Shown: in pieces, positions 47,301 to 58,951 of the stretch
Position numbering within the stretch: the stretch's first letter is position 1
Layout: every line of letters begins with the position of its first letter
Assembly: GCA_963693315.1 (NCBI GenBank)
Contig: OY856186.1
Location: 381,579,515-381,643,514 of the forward strand
Direction: 5' to 3'
Length of the DNA: 64,000 nt
Source: Diogma glabrata
Lineage: Eukaryota > Arthropoda > Insecta > Diptera > Cylindrotomidae
Made by a program: the position numbers and the translations under genes
Notes under the pieces: model-generated
Database searches by the model: none
What the model was told of the DNA's origin: nothing
The model's input: only the letters and a program-made list of their open reading frames with translations

Positions 47301-47583
47301 TTATCCCACCCATTTGTTGTAAAAATACCTCGTTGTAGAGCTGTGTCCTTCCAGAATGACTATTTTAATAGAGTGGCCAAATTGTGGAACTCAATGCCCT
47401 CCTCTGTATTTCCCGATGAATTTTCCCCTCAGGCATTTAAAGAAAATGTCTATCGTTCCTTCCATTTTCCTCATCTCCTTCCTTTATAGTTGACATGGTA
47501 TCTTCGGATATTCAAAGAGTCTGAATAATGAATATTTCATATTTAGTGTGCTAAACATGTCTAACTAATTAATAAAAAAAAAA
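44335..47583 (+). mobile_element. Family 1 non-LTR retrotransposon
   Basis: The 5' untranslated region begins somewhere after 44335 and the protein region at 44690. The 3' part has GTTGACATGGTATCTTCGG and an A-rich tail (about 47572-47583). Copies of its pieces occur at 11780, 12144, 13640, 15179, 20030 and 21968. A 42-base tandem duplication (44248-44332) lies just before it. Confidence 0.8.
44690..47450 (+). pseudogene. Family 1 endonuclease-reverse transcriptase, broken
   Basis: Begins ATG at 44690. The endonuclease part has ILFLAET and SDHLLI, but the usual GDFN catalytic motif reads GHFN (near 45175). The frame shifts near 45530 and 46145, and a segment before the RT core is deleted near 46010. 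The RT resumes 46220-47179 with FDISKAFDKVW, PQGSTLSPTLFLLYIND and FADD (near 46630), then VWGG, LDSVQRKAIR and a stop at 47177. Remnant coding continues to about 47450. Several independent defects make it inactive. Confidence 0.88.
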
Positions 47584-47869
47584 AAGAAAATTAATTAAAT
47601 ATTAAAAAATTTCCGAAAATTGAGATTATGGTTCATGCAAAATATAAACAATTAAAGAAAGCTGGACAGAAATTTGACATTTAGGCTAGAAATTTTAAAT
47701 TTGTATAAGCATTTGGGCAAACATATTTGAAATTATTCTCTAAACTGACAAAAACTCTGGCGGTGAATAGAGGCGAAAGTTTGTCACGTAGCTTTACCAT
47801 CATTTGATATGGTTACCTTGAAAACGAAATTTAGTACAAAAGTAAAGGAAAATGTGGTAAATGGAACAC

Positions 47870-48840
47870 ACCTACTACAACAATATAAAGGAATGTTTAT
47901 AAAAAAAATATAAATTATATAAAAAATTTTAATTTGAAATTTTTTAATTTTTATTTAAAAATTTCAATATGAATTTAATTATATTGATAAAATTTTAATT
48001 TAAAACAAAGTCATTGTAAATTATAAACAATCAAATAAAAATACCTTCCAAAAATGGAAATTAACACGATGTGAAGTAAAAACTAAAACGATAAAAAAAA
48101 TGGTTCAAATACTTCGGTTTGTACAAAAACCGGTAAATTTATTTATGATTTTTTATAAAAATTTGCAATAGAAATCGTGCGAAATGATTTTTGGAAATAT
48201 GATCAATTAAAATTAATTAGTGGAAATATGATCAATTAAAAATAATTCTGCAGTCTATACTTTCGGTGTGTCACTTACGGTAAAACTCGTTTTTATATAT
48301 GTACTACAGATGATGAAAGCATAGCTTTCGAAATGCGTATGTAAATATAAAACGTAAACGTTACGAGAACGTTACGCGAAACGCGTAAAAAATAAAAAAT
48401 AATAAAACTCAATAAACAAGAATAAGGTGCTTTTTCATTACTTATTTTAAACAAATTTTACGTCTTTCCGCTCACTGTATTATGTACCAATTTCAAAGAA
48501 TTTCTTCGTCAAAAAATCATTAGCCAAATCTTTAAGATAAAACGAAATGAGCTTTACAAGTTTACGTTCCCGACTGCAAATGCTTTAGTGCATTTTTATA
48601 CATTTCTACTCTAAGTTGAGTTAACGTTAAGAATAAGTTTACGACTATAAATCGGGCATTATGGTCTTATTGAACAAAATTTTGAGGAGTCCACCGAACA
48701 GGCGTTTGTTTTAAACTCCAAGCACTGATATCCAAATTTGATGAAACTTGTTGTATAAAGTTTTTGTAAGATTCGCAGTAATTCTGCATCCTAACTTTTG
48801 GCTTGCTACTTTCTTTAAAGTTATTTTTGTTGCACTTTTA
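47870..48840. other. Non-coding A+T-rich stretch
   Basis: No gene recognised. Confidence 0.4.
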
Positions 48841-48861
48841 AAGTCAGAAAATTATGTCTAA

Positions 48862-48940
48862 CAAAACGTGGTTAGAACGCTGGACTTCAAACTCGAAGGA
48901 TCCGGGTTCGATGCCCATCTGTGTTTTAAGCAAAACAATA
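48862..48940 (+). repeat. tRNA-like segment, probable SINE remnant
   Basis: TGGTTAGAACGCTGG resembles a pol III A box and GGGTTCGATGCCC a B box, about 45 bases apart. The anticodon stem pairs poorly and the acceptor stem is not evident, so it is not a working tRNA gene. The A/T-richer tail downstream fits a tRNA-derived SINE. Confidence 0.5.
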
Positions 48941-49550
48941 ACAATCAATCATCAACACGTGTTGAAAATTACCGATAGTCGATTAAAATTAACTCTTCAA
49001 GTAAAACTCGACCATAAAAAGAAATTGAGTGGATTGATGAAATAACACAAGCGAGCGACACTTGTTGACCGCCTACGGACTCTTCTGTGGAAAATATGCG
49101 GGAAAAACAGTTAAGCGTTTATTTTGGAATTTAATTGGTACATAAACATACTTTATTTTCAGCAATCATGTATTATTTAGAACTTCTGGCATTGCAGGCA
49201 ATATTTTTTTCAGTGATGTGATATTGGGTATCTTTCACTACTAGGTTGCTTATTGAATTAAAATAATTCTATTTTTTCTTGATTTGATAAATTGAATACA
49301 CGCACGCGTGCATCGTTGAAATAAAAGTTTTGTTCTATTAATGATATGAACAAAAAAATCTATCCATGTTATACTCCTATCAAATATTCAACAAAAAATA
49401 AATTTTATTATTTCAAGAATTTTCCATCAATAAATAGAATTACGTACTTAGTTAATTAATACATTAAATTAAGTCAATTATTTAACTATAGTCGAAAGTA
49501 ATGCAACTAAAAGTTAAGCAAAACTGGACAAGTATTACAACAATTTCAAA
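48941..49550. other. Upstream region of the chemoreceptor gene
   Basis: A+T-rich, no promoter motif that I can support. Confidence 0.3.
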
Positions 49551-50558
49551 ATGGAAAGTACAAATATACACCCGTATAATAAATTATTTCTATTTCTGAA
49601 CTTCATTGCTACAACGTGCTCAATAGCAAGCAAGAAAGAAATATTATCAAATTGGAAATGGCTGGCATATATTATTATAACACATTGTTTCATAGTGGTA
49701 ATTGCGGTAAACTTCCAAACTATGCTCTATTGGGGCGATTACGAGGATAACAATTATGGTGTGTCTACATTAATTCCAGTAATAGCACTATCACATAAAA
49801 TTTGGTTCTGGAGTAAATTAATTTTATGGAGTTCAATCAAAGTGTACCTTTGTTGGAAGCAACATGTTTACAAATGGTTGTTTTCAACTATGGTCGAATT
49901 TGATCGACTAATTATAAAGCGGTTCAATTTTGTTAGTATTGACTATGATCAAATTCAAAAAAGTTTCTTTTATAAAATAATCGTTTTAATACTGATTCAT
50001 CAATTTATACTATACCCGCTTGATATTGGTATGATGAGTACTACTCAACTGTGGTTATGGTATATCATAATGTGTATGGAAATTCAATTGTTTACAATAT
50101 TTTTCTATACTACTTTCATTTTGTATAACTTAAGAATTCGAATAAGATTTCTGAATAATTTCCTGCTAGGTAAGATAGAAACGCTTTGCTATTTACACTG
50201 TAAGACAGAGACTTTGCGGAATCTATCAGAAAAAAATATAGTGAATCAAGTTTTTAATCTGGCAAAACAAATGCTAAACAATTTTCAAACATTAAACGAT
50301 AACAGTGGATTAATTTTTGTAGTAATGGTTGTTTACTACTTAACATGTATTGTCCTTGAAATATACGAAACAATTTACATATGGCAATCAAAGGTAACAT
50401 TAAATATTGCGTTGATCCGTTTAAGTGCTAACATGATCGCTCGTGGAATAAAACTTTATATTTTAATTAATGAAGTTGTCAAATTTCAATTGGAAGTTAA
50501 AAGTTGTTTACAAAATTTTAAACACAAGTTTGAAGTACATGGGTCTAATGAGATTGAT
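49551..50558 (+). CDS. Insect seven-transmembrane chemoreceptor (gustatory-receptor-like), first exon
   Basis: 336 codons from ATG to a phase-0 donor (GAT|GTAAGT at 50559). The product is strongly hydrophobic, with about six membrane segments: roughly residues 10-30, 38-56, 78-100, 140-160, 165-195 and 255-280. It has basic cytoplasmic loops and a C-terminal region (LNDNSGLIFVVMVVYYL, IYIWQS) like insect gustatory receptors; an odorant receptor is the alternative. These form ligand-gated cation channels in sensory neurons. Length and topology imply a short final exon (TM7 with TYxxxxxQF); none was found before the hAT element at 51098. Reading past the donor gives only seven extra codons. Confidence 0.72.
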
Positions 50559-51089
50559 GTAAGTAAAACAATTCATTAAATAATTTAATTTTTACAATAT
50601 GACTACTTTTCTAGTTTTAATTTTTCTGCTGTTTATAACTTTGATACGGATTACGGAGGGTATGTCATAAATTACTCCAAATAAATACAGAAGTAATAAA
50701 AATAAATGAAAACTAGTATTACTGCATGTATGTTTAAACTTATAAGGTGACCCAAAAATTTGAATTACATATATAAAAAACACAGTTCTTAGTCTTAAGA
50801 CAGTTATTTTTTTATTGAATCATAAGTACATAGGATAAGGTTATTTATTGAATAACAGATCGGCCTCCACGTCTTTGCCAACACATACGCACTCTTTTGT
50901 AATATCGTGTAATGCTACATTTTGCTAACCCTAAACTAAGAGCTGTCAAATTGTTTTTTTTTCAGGGCTTCCAACAATTTGCTGCACAAATGGCGGCAAA
51001 TTCAAATCGTTAATTTTTGGACACCCTTTATTATGGTCAGTTTTGCTTATTTTTCTTATCCATTTTTTCGTGTATTCAAAATATTTGTC
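50559..51089. other. Non-coding stretch after the chemoreceptor exon
   Basis: Acceptor-like sites (TTTTCTAG at 50614; TTTTTTTTCAG at 50966) lead to stops in the needed frame or to no membrane segment. Confidence 0.4.
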
Positions 51090-51097
51090 CGTCGAAG

Positions 51098-53647
51098 CAG
51101 TGGCGGATTATGCCTTTAAGGGGCCCGAGGCGGAACAAAATTTTGGGGCCCAATATTTTACCAAAAATTTTGCAAATGAGTTTGATTAAGACTATTTCTT
51201 GAATAATTTTTTATCCGCTTCAGAACGGAGAAAGATCGTTCTCCACTTGCGTTGTATATCGGCAATGTAAGAAATATTTTTAAAATAGTTTCTACATTGG
51301 GAAATGAAGATTGCAGGCCATCAATGATTACCTTGTACATCTTAAATGGACAAGTGATGTTCTCTTCTTTTATATATTTTAAAATATATGTACTTCTATA
51401 TACCTCGCATATGTATTTGACAATTCTAAAATACACTTGTCAACTTCATCACTGGATATATTTTGATCAAAAAATAATTTAAAATTATTTAAAACAGTTT
51501 CATATATTGACGTTCTGGTAGACATTTCAGTGGCAAGTCTATCACAGATCATATTGTGAGTATTTATAATAAACAATTCTCGTCCTACTAGCTGTGTATC
51601 ATTTGCAGATGATTCATCATACATAATTTTGCGTTTTCTTTTTCGTCCTTCTTTGTAGCTAATATTGTCTGTTAATAAGTTTGCTTGCTTTTCTATGCTC
51701 TCAAAATCATTCCGAACATCCCTTATAAATTGTGACAAAGAATTAAACAGTTTTACTCCTTGTAATAAGTTCGTTTGAATATTTTGAAATGGTTTTCTAG
51801 TACTATTGATTCTTTGCAATAATATATCCCATAGAACGGTTAGTAAGGCAATTCATATTCATCGAAAGAGCTAGCTAATTTTTTAACCTCAACTTTAGTA
51901 ATCGGTTTTTCGTCTTCATTTTCGCTAATTTGGATAAGAACGCTTTTAATATTTTTGTAATTAAACCGCAAGGCGGATACTGCATCAGCTCTTGCAGACC
52001 GTCTTGTCACTTGTGTCACTTAATTTTTTAATATGTTTGGAACTAGGATCGGAAAAATTATCAATACGCAACTTCCATCTGTGAGTAGATGAAGAAAAGA
52101 ATGCATATATATTTTGGATAAAGTTAAAATAATACACCGCAGTAGAATAAGCATATGCAGCATAATTTCCAATTAAATTAAGCGTATGACTTGTACAAGG
52201 AATAAAAATGGTGGTCTCACTTAGAGTTTTAATTCTGGCTTGTAAACCATTATATTTTCCGGCTATATATGTTTGACCGCGACAATTTTTAATATCCAAA
52301 GACAAATTGTTTAAAGTTTTCAAAATAAGTTGTGCTAGATATTCTGAATTGTGATTTTCAATTTGTAAAAATCCAAAAATCGTTCTCTCGCATCGCCCAC
52401 TTTATCAATGTACCTTAATATAAAACTTAGTTGGTCAATGTGGTTCACGTCTGGCGTAGAATCAACAATAATTGAATAATATAAAGAGTCCTGAATTTCT
52501 TGAATTAGGTGTTCTTTTACTTCAGTTCCCATTAAATTTATAAATTCATCGCATGTGGTATGTGATAAATAACTTACATTACCTTTTCCAGGATGGCTGT
52601 ACCTCTCCAAATGATTTTTAAGAAAATCATCAAATTGGGATAGGTACTCAATGCATGTCATAAAATTTCCTTTTCTGTTCGAATCAATATCTTCTCGATG
52701 ACCACGAAATGCTAAACCCAAAGTAGCTAATAGCTTTACTGTAGCTGCAACTCTTTTTGAAACTTCCCGCCAGCATTTTTGTTGTACTTCAATTTCACGA
52801 GCTATTTGAGTATCAATACGTCCAGTTACAAACAATCTTTTTTTCAAATTTTTCAAACAAATTTTTTAGACAATCTTTTTTCCAATCAATGTTGATAAAA
52901 CGAAATATACAACTAAAGCTAAAACACCTACACTATATCAATCATATCATATGGAAACCCTTTTCAAACGTTAATCCAAATGATGAATTTAGCATGTATT
53001 GTATAAAAAATACATGGATTTTAAGCATACAATAGTAGATTTCAATTCTACACGTTAAAAAGTTTTCATTTATTTAGTTATATATGAAATTAATCTAAAA
53101 TATGTACAATTATATGCTTAAAATTGAGGTTTTCAGTTTAATGCTTTCAATAAATTGTAGGTCTTAAAAGAAATCCAAAATCATTGATGAAAACATAAAA
53201 CTCAAATATACTTCAAATATCCAAAAAATACTTATCTGGATTTTGTTTTTATCAATAATTTTGCGATTAATATAATAACAGCCCATTGCAAATAAAGTTT
53301 TAGTATTAATATTCATTCGTAACAGTGGAACTTTTCAAAACAAAATGTGTTTTTACTATACAAATTGGAAAACGAATTTGTACATTAAAAAATTATAAAA
53401 CTATCAAATTAGAATTATTAAAATAAATACATACATGAAAAAAAGTAATACAAATTGACAACCTAACACTTTTACATGTGGGATAATATTAAAAAAATCT
53501 TTAGGTTTAAAAACTTTGGTTGAATGAACGCAGTCATCTGATATTTGAATACCTATAAAATATCAATACTATTTGTAGCGAGGGGGCCCCTGTGCATGTG
53601 GGGCCCGAGGCGGCCGCCTCTTCCGCCTCTATGGTAATCCGCCACTG
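51098..53647. mobile_element. hAT transposon with decayed transposase
   Basis: Ends CAGTGGCGGATTA and TAATCCGCCACTG are perfect inverted repeats, with GGGGCCCGAGGCGG nearby on both sides. Flanks CGTCGAAG (51090-51097) and CGTCAAAG (53648-53655) are an 8-base target duplication with one change. The interior encodes pieces of a hAT transposase on the reverse strand. Confidence 0.92.
51158..52870 (-). pseudogene. hAT transposase (DUF4371/ZMYM type), broken
   Basis: Four reverse-strand pieces in order. 52856-52335: segment with FRGHRED, GNFMTCIEYLSQFD and SIIVDSTPDVNHIDQLSF, including the first catalytic Asp region. 52323-51985: DIKNCRGQTY, GKYNGLQARI, CTSHTLNLIG and FFSSSTHRW. 51819-51379: a helical segment. 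51436-51158: the hAT dimerisation domain (LTLPIYNASGERSFSVLKRIK). An N-terminal BED/TTF zinc finger is not seen. Frames are separated by stops and shifts near 51400, 51850 and 52330, so it is not functional. Confidence 0.87.
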
Positions 53648-53655
53648 CGTCAAAG

Positions 53656-54690
53656 TTTGTTTACTTTCCGGTTGTCTGTTTGTGACTAGTTAGTTCTCGG
53701 CTTCTTTCTGTTCTTTGATATTGCGGATTTAAAACGTTTTGCGGATTTAAAAGTTAAATTAACAATTTGCTGAACAAACTTTGCCTCTTTCGAGGTTTTT
53801 ATCAAACATAACGAATTTCTAGTGGGAAACCATCTCTGTGTGTGCAGTTCGCAGATATGACAGCTTATCATTTCCTTATTTTTTTATCCCGCCATTCGAG
53901 CTTTTATCATTACTTGAGTTACATACATAATGGACTGATCCTTTTCTATCGTATAAATAAAACCTCATAAAAACTTTCGAAGAACTTGCCGTAGTGTACT
54001 ACTTTTATTTTACCGCTATAAAATAATACATCCTAATTTTAAATCCTATCACACTTTTATAAAACGCGTACCGTAGGGGTTGGTTGTACATTTGGATGAC
54101 AGAAACGCATGGGATCTTGATAAAACTTTGGTATATGATCCAGGTTCACTTGAAAATAGAAGATCTGGATTCATTTCAAATTTGGACAAAATGCCGAGTT
54201 GTCTTCCGTTAGTTTGAATTTTGAATGACTTCTAATCCTGGCTTTCAATCTTATTGAATTAGGGGTTAGGGGATCCAGCATTTTTTTTTTTCAATGTTTG
54301 GTGGGAGCATACAACATTCGTTCGTAAATTAATTTTTATTACACTTTGACAAAAGATGCAAATAAGTATGGCAAGGATGGATGAAACTTTATACAAAAGC
54401 ATTTAGTACGGTTCTCAACAGTTCTGCATCCCAACACCTGCATCCCAATTTTAATGACAAAAAAACCAGAAATCAAAAAATTTAAATATTAGTCTTACAT
54501 ATAAAAAATATTGTTACGTTTTTCGCAATTCCCAATCTCCTTTTGAGTTCGATCACTGATTAGTAAGCCAACGCTCCAGGTTTTATTAAATATTCACCAC
54601 CTTAATTGTTCCACAACAACAGAAAAACAAAACAGCAAACAATATTCGTAACTAGAACATTTTTCCAACAGCTTTAAACTCCAATGGTTT
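53656..54690. other. Non-coding stretch
   Basis: No gene or recognised repeat. Confidence 0.4.
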
Positions 54691-54699
54691 ATTGTAAAC

Positions 54700-55550
54700 G
54701 TTGATCTTAAAACAATTATGGATTGGGGTTTAGCAAACAGTGCTGAATTTAATGCTAGCAAAACACAGGTTTGCCATTTTACTAGATTATGCTCACCTAA
54801 TCCGTTTCCTTTAAAGTTTGATGCGAATGATCTTGTGGAGAAAGAGTCTGTCAGACTTCTGGGGGTTGAGGTTGAAAACAATATGAAGCTGAATTCTCAT
54901 ATTTTTAGTTTATCTAAGAACGCTGTTCAAAAATTAGGGTTTTTAGGACATTGTAAAAAGTTTTTCAATAGCGAACAGCTTCTTTTGATCTACAAGTCTT
55001 TTATCCGTCCTTGCAGGGAGTACTGTTCTCATATTTGGGGTGGAGCGTACGTAACGAGTTTGAAATGCCTTAATGCTGTGCAGCGAAGAGTTATTAAATT
55101 GATTGGTAGCTCTCATCTTACTAAGGAACTTGATTCATTACAGCACAGGAGAAATGTTGTTGATTTAACGATTTTTTATAAATACGTTATGGTAGAAAGG
55201 GTTTCTGAAGAGATCAAATCGATTTTACCGAAGCCTGCATTATTCTTGCGTCATACCAGAGCTGCATCAGCAGCCCATCCTTTTGCGGTTAAAATAACAA
55301 AGTGTAGAATTGTAGCTTTTCAGCGTGATATTTTTAATCGAGTCTCACACTCTTGGAATTCCTTTTTGCCGGCGTGGGTTTTTCCTGATAATTTTAATCC
55401 CCAAAATTTTAAAATTAACGTTCATAAATTCCTAAAGAAAACTTAATTTAGAATCCCAATCCTGGTTGGCATGGTATCTTCGGATGAGACGTTAATTTTT
55501 AACTCATTATTATTAACACTAAATATGCCTAACTTCCAATAAAAAAAATC
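54700..55550 (+). pseudogene. 5'-truncated non-LTR retrotransposon (RT C-terminal part)
   Basis: Open from about 54700 to a stop at 55446: NASKTQVC, SVRLLGVEVENNM, KLGFLGHCKKFF, RPCREYCSHIWGG, LNAVQRRVIKLIG, LDSLQHRRNVVD and the tail FNPQNFKINVHKFL. It matches the C-terminal half of families 1 and 2 but is a separate lineage. The catalytic core is missing. A 3' segment (GGCATGGTATCTTCGGATGA) and A run (near 55540) follow, so this is a typical truncated insertion. Confidence 0.88.
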
Positions 55551-56235
55551 ATCCTTATCGATAAAAGTGCATCGGTGATACCTCGGCCCTTCCGGAAGCC
55601 ACACTGATATTCTCCAAACAGTTGTTCAGCAAAAGGATTAATTTTGGTTAGCATAATGTATGAAAAGATCTTATATGCTGTGCAGAAGAGAGCGATTCCT
55701 CTGTAGCTTGCACATTGTATGCGATTATCTTTTTTATGGATTGGTATCAGCATACCTGAGTTCCAGTCCTGTGGCATGGTTTCAATCCTCCATATCTTTT
55801 GAACAAGATCAAACAATCTTAAAGATAGAGTTTCTCTACCATGTGCAATCATTTCGGATGTTATATCGTCGATACCAGGTGCGCTTTATTGCGTTTTAAT
55901 TTTGACAGCGCCGTTTCGAATTCCTCTTTGGTGGGTTCGTCTACATGTACGAATAAGCTTTGCTCGTCGCCTGACTTGTTGCTGGTCGCTTAATTTGATT
56001 CTCAAAATAAGCGGCCCAGGTATCTAAAATATTTTTACGGTCTATACTTGTAGCTCCTCGTCTTCGTTTTGAATAGCATTCGATCTAGTTTGAGGTCCCT
56101 TCTTTAAGGTTTTAACCTGTTGAAAGAAGTCACGCGATTGATGTTCCTTATTGAAGCTTTTAATCTCCTCACATTATCTCTTCCACCATTCGCTCTTCGT
56201 TCGATATGAGAATGCACGTCAAAAAGAAACAGAAA
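55545..56235 (-). pseudogene. RTE-like reverse transcriptase fragment, minus strand
   Basis: Reverse-strand reading with the RTE-type RT core start: PQDWNSGMLIPIHKK, YRGIALFCTAYKI and GEYQCGFRKGR (55850-55560), preceded by a linker with stops to about 56235. The YxDD part is absent. Confidence 0.82.
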
Positions 56236-56289
56236 CAGAAAACCTGGCTGTACATAAAAATTATAGCTATACATATATGTTTTAAAATT

Positions 56290-56640
56290 ATTTATCAAAT
56301 TTTTTTTTCTTTTTAAATTTATTTAATAATTATTTATTTTATATTTATTTTATTTACACAAAAATATTTATTTATTTTATTATTTAAAATAAAGAAAAAA
56401 TATTTTTATTTTTTCATTTATTTGAAAAGAAATATATATTTATTTTATTTATTAAAATCAAAAATATTTATTTACTTAGCCTATTTTAATGTATTTATTT
56501 ATTTATTTTGAAAATAAAACCTATTTATTTATTTAAAGTATTTATTTATTTACTTATGCTATTTATTCAATTTATTTATTTATTTTGAAATAAAATCTAT
56601 TTATTTATTTAATGTATTTATTTTATTTACTTATTATTCC
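56290..56640. repeat. Low-complexity TTTATTTATTT tract
   Basis: Degenerate four-base repeats (TTTA) with interruptions. Confidence 0.85.
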
Positions 56641-56939
56641 ACATGATAAGAAATTTCCAAGTCTAAGATTCGTTTGTTGACATAAAAAGCAACCAAAATA
56701 TGATACAAATGACCAATGTCACCTAATTCTTGAATTCTCGCGCTCGCGAGCACTCCCCAAAAATCCATGTGAGAACCGAAAGGATAAGGCCCTAACGACC
56801 AGATTCTACAATACGGTTTCTCCCGAACTTAAAAAGAAACAACCATGACTGTCAAGATATGGAATAAAACCAAATTCTACTGACCCAGACATGGTTGCTC
56901 TACCTAAAACTAAACTAAAAATAAATTACTAGAACTGAT

Positions 56940-57205
56940 CCAATCGCCAATCGCCGCCAATCCGTTGAAAATAAACAAAAACTGCGAGAAAAATGGTTAA
57001 CAAGGAACACCCGAAGCTCCCAAGCTGATTATCTATGCGCCAGAAAAGCCTCAGCAAAACTTCTACGTAAAAAGAAACGCGAACACATGAAGAGCTGCAT
57101 CGAAAACATCGACCTACATGCGGCCAACGGAAATTCAAAAGAGTGCTTTGCCAATGCACGGAATCTGACAAAAGATTTCCACCCAAGATCTACAGCCCAA
57201 GCAAC
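56940..57205 (+). pseudogene. RTE-like linker fragment, plus strand
   Basis: Reads KLREKWLTRN, ADYLCARKASAKLLRKKKRE and CFANARNLTKDFHPRS: the basic segment between endonuclease and RT in RTE-type proteins, opposite in strand to the fragment at 55545. Confidence 0.68.
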
Positions 57206-58640
57206 AAAAAATAACCGAGGTTATAAAATAACTTTTAGTTTTTATTATAAATCGGTTGACAATAAGTTATTTTGATACATGTTTTAATATGATAACATTT
57301 AAACCAAAATATAATAACCAAATTATTATGTGCCACTTTAAAACGTTGGAGATATGTTAATCATGCATTTCGAAATAACGTTGAATTTCAGTTATAAAAT
57401 CTTGTTAATATTGCGATTAAATAAAACCTATTAATTAGATCGTATTTATAAAAACGAAGTAAAGCATAATTTTAAGTTTTCGTTATGTTACTTTATAACA
57501 TCATATAAACCATCATTGTAAAACGTTGAATTTACCTGATAATAACCGTAGTTGATAAATATCCTATTTTAATGTAAAAAAATTAAACAAAGAAAATACG
57601 CCACAGAAAATAAAAAACATTGTCATTGTTGTTTTGTATTTTGAATAAATAACAGTATGTGAAATCAGTGTTTGTGTTAAATCAAATTTAATTAATAATT
57701 AAATTAACCAGAAGGTTTAATTAATTGTGAAATAGTGCTAAATTTAATATATTCTTATATATGTACGTAAAATTAAAAAAAATTCAAAATAGTTATTATT
57801 TCTCAGTGAATATTGGTGATAAAAAATATTGATTTGAGACGAGTAAAATTTTCTATAATGGAAGACTAGACTTATAGGTATTATTGAATTATCGGTATTT
57901 ATTTATTCAATTATCAGGTATTTACAGATTAAATGAGGTTTTTGCACAAAACTTGCAATTATAGAAAAGATAAATTAACCCTAAACGGAAGTTTCTTGAA
58001 AAGTTTATGTTTTTTTGTCCCACGTTTGGGTATCACATTTATTTTTGAACGAGTGTAAATTGTAATTGAGAAAATTGTTTATATTAATCCTAGCATTTTT
58101 CGATTTCTGTAAATTAATATCAAATAAAATTAAATAAATTGGTTGCTCCAAAATTTAGGAAAAAAATAACAAAAACTGCTGCGATAAAATTTATCAAAAA
58201 ATATTTCTCTAATTTAATTTATGTAAGAATGAGCCGTTTATTTTGAAAGATGCGCAAGTCCATTTATGTTTGATTCGTGATATTGAAAGGATTGCGTTGG
58301 ATTACATTTAAAAATATGGGTAACCGATAGGCGATAGCATAGTAGAATAATGTGTTTGGGGTTCTAAGGGTGTCAAACTAATCACCCCTGTTATCATATG
58401 TAACATTATTTAAAAAATAATATGTGTTTGATGCCTATATTAATGGACTTGCGCCACTTTCAAAATCAATGAAATGACATTTTCAATTCTTAAGAAATTT
58501 ATTTCTACTTTTATTTATTCATTGTTAAATGCTTTTAATATTAAGTTTATTAATATTAATATTGTTTTATTAATTATTCTACACTCTTCTGAAGTTTTAT
58601 TATGCGGGAGAGATGGAAAATAACTATGGTGCGCAGGTGA
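57206..58640. other. Non-coding A+T-rich stretch
   Basis: No gene or repeat recognised. Confidence 0.4.
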
Positions 58641-58951
58641 TACCCTGGCAAAAATTCTTGTAGGAATTTTTGTTAGGATCTTACATGAACTTTAAAAGAT
58701 CCTATGTGAATCTTGTATGATCTTGTAAACTTCTTGTCCCAATTCTCTATAAGAAATGATCATGATCATGTAAGTTCCTACCCTGGCAAAAATTCTTCTA
58801 GGAATTTTTGTTAGGATCTTACATAAACTACAAAAGATCCTATGTAAATCTTGTATGATCTTGTAAACTTCTTGTCCCAATTCTCTACAAGAAATGATCA
58901 TGATCATGTAAGTTCCAATATAATTTTCCTACAAGAGTTTTTGCCAGGGTA
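58641..58951. mobile_element. Small inverted-repeat element with internal tandem duplication
   Basis: Ends TACCCTGGCAAAAA and TTTTTGCCAGGGTA are inverted repeats, extended by TTCTTGTAGGA/TCCTACAAGA. A 138-base unit occurs twice (58641 and 58779) with few differences, so the left end is present twice. TA at the ends may be the target duplication. Confidence 0.87.

Larger units (their letters stand above)
42477..47869. mobile_element. Long foldback element with a retrotransposon in its right arm
   Basis: The left arm runs 42477-43442. The right arm is 44035-44265 plus 47584-47869, interrupted by a family 1 retrotransposon. Outer ends are GTGTTCCATTTACC and GGTAAATGGAACAC. Shared landmarks: TTTGTACTAAATTTCG, CTATTCACCGCCAGAG, CAAATATGTTTGCCCAAATGC, AACAAACTCAAAATAAAATTT and TACCTAAAAGGAACAC. 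The centre (43443-44034) encodes nothing recognisable. Confidence 0.78.

Noticed and set aside
48862..48940. Functional tRNA with anticodon TCA
   Set aside because: Anticodon and acceptor stems do not pair; better explained as a SINE remnant.
48854..49045. 63-codon open frame
   Set aside because: Runs through the tRNA-like repeat; no protein resemblance.
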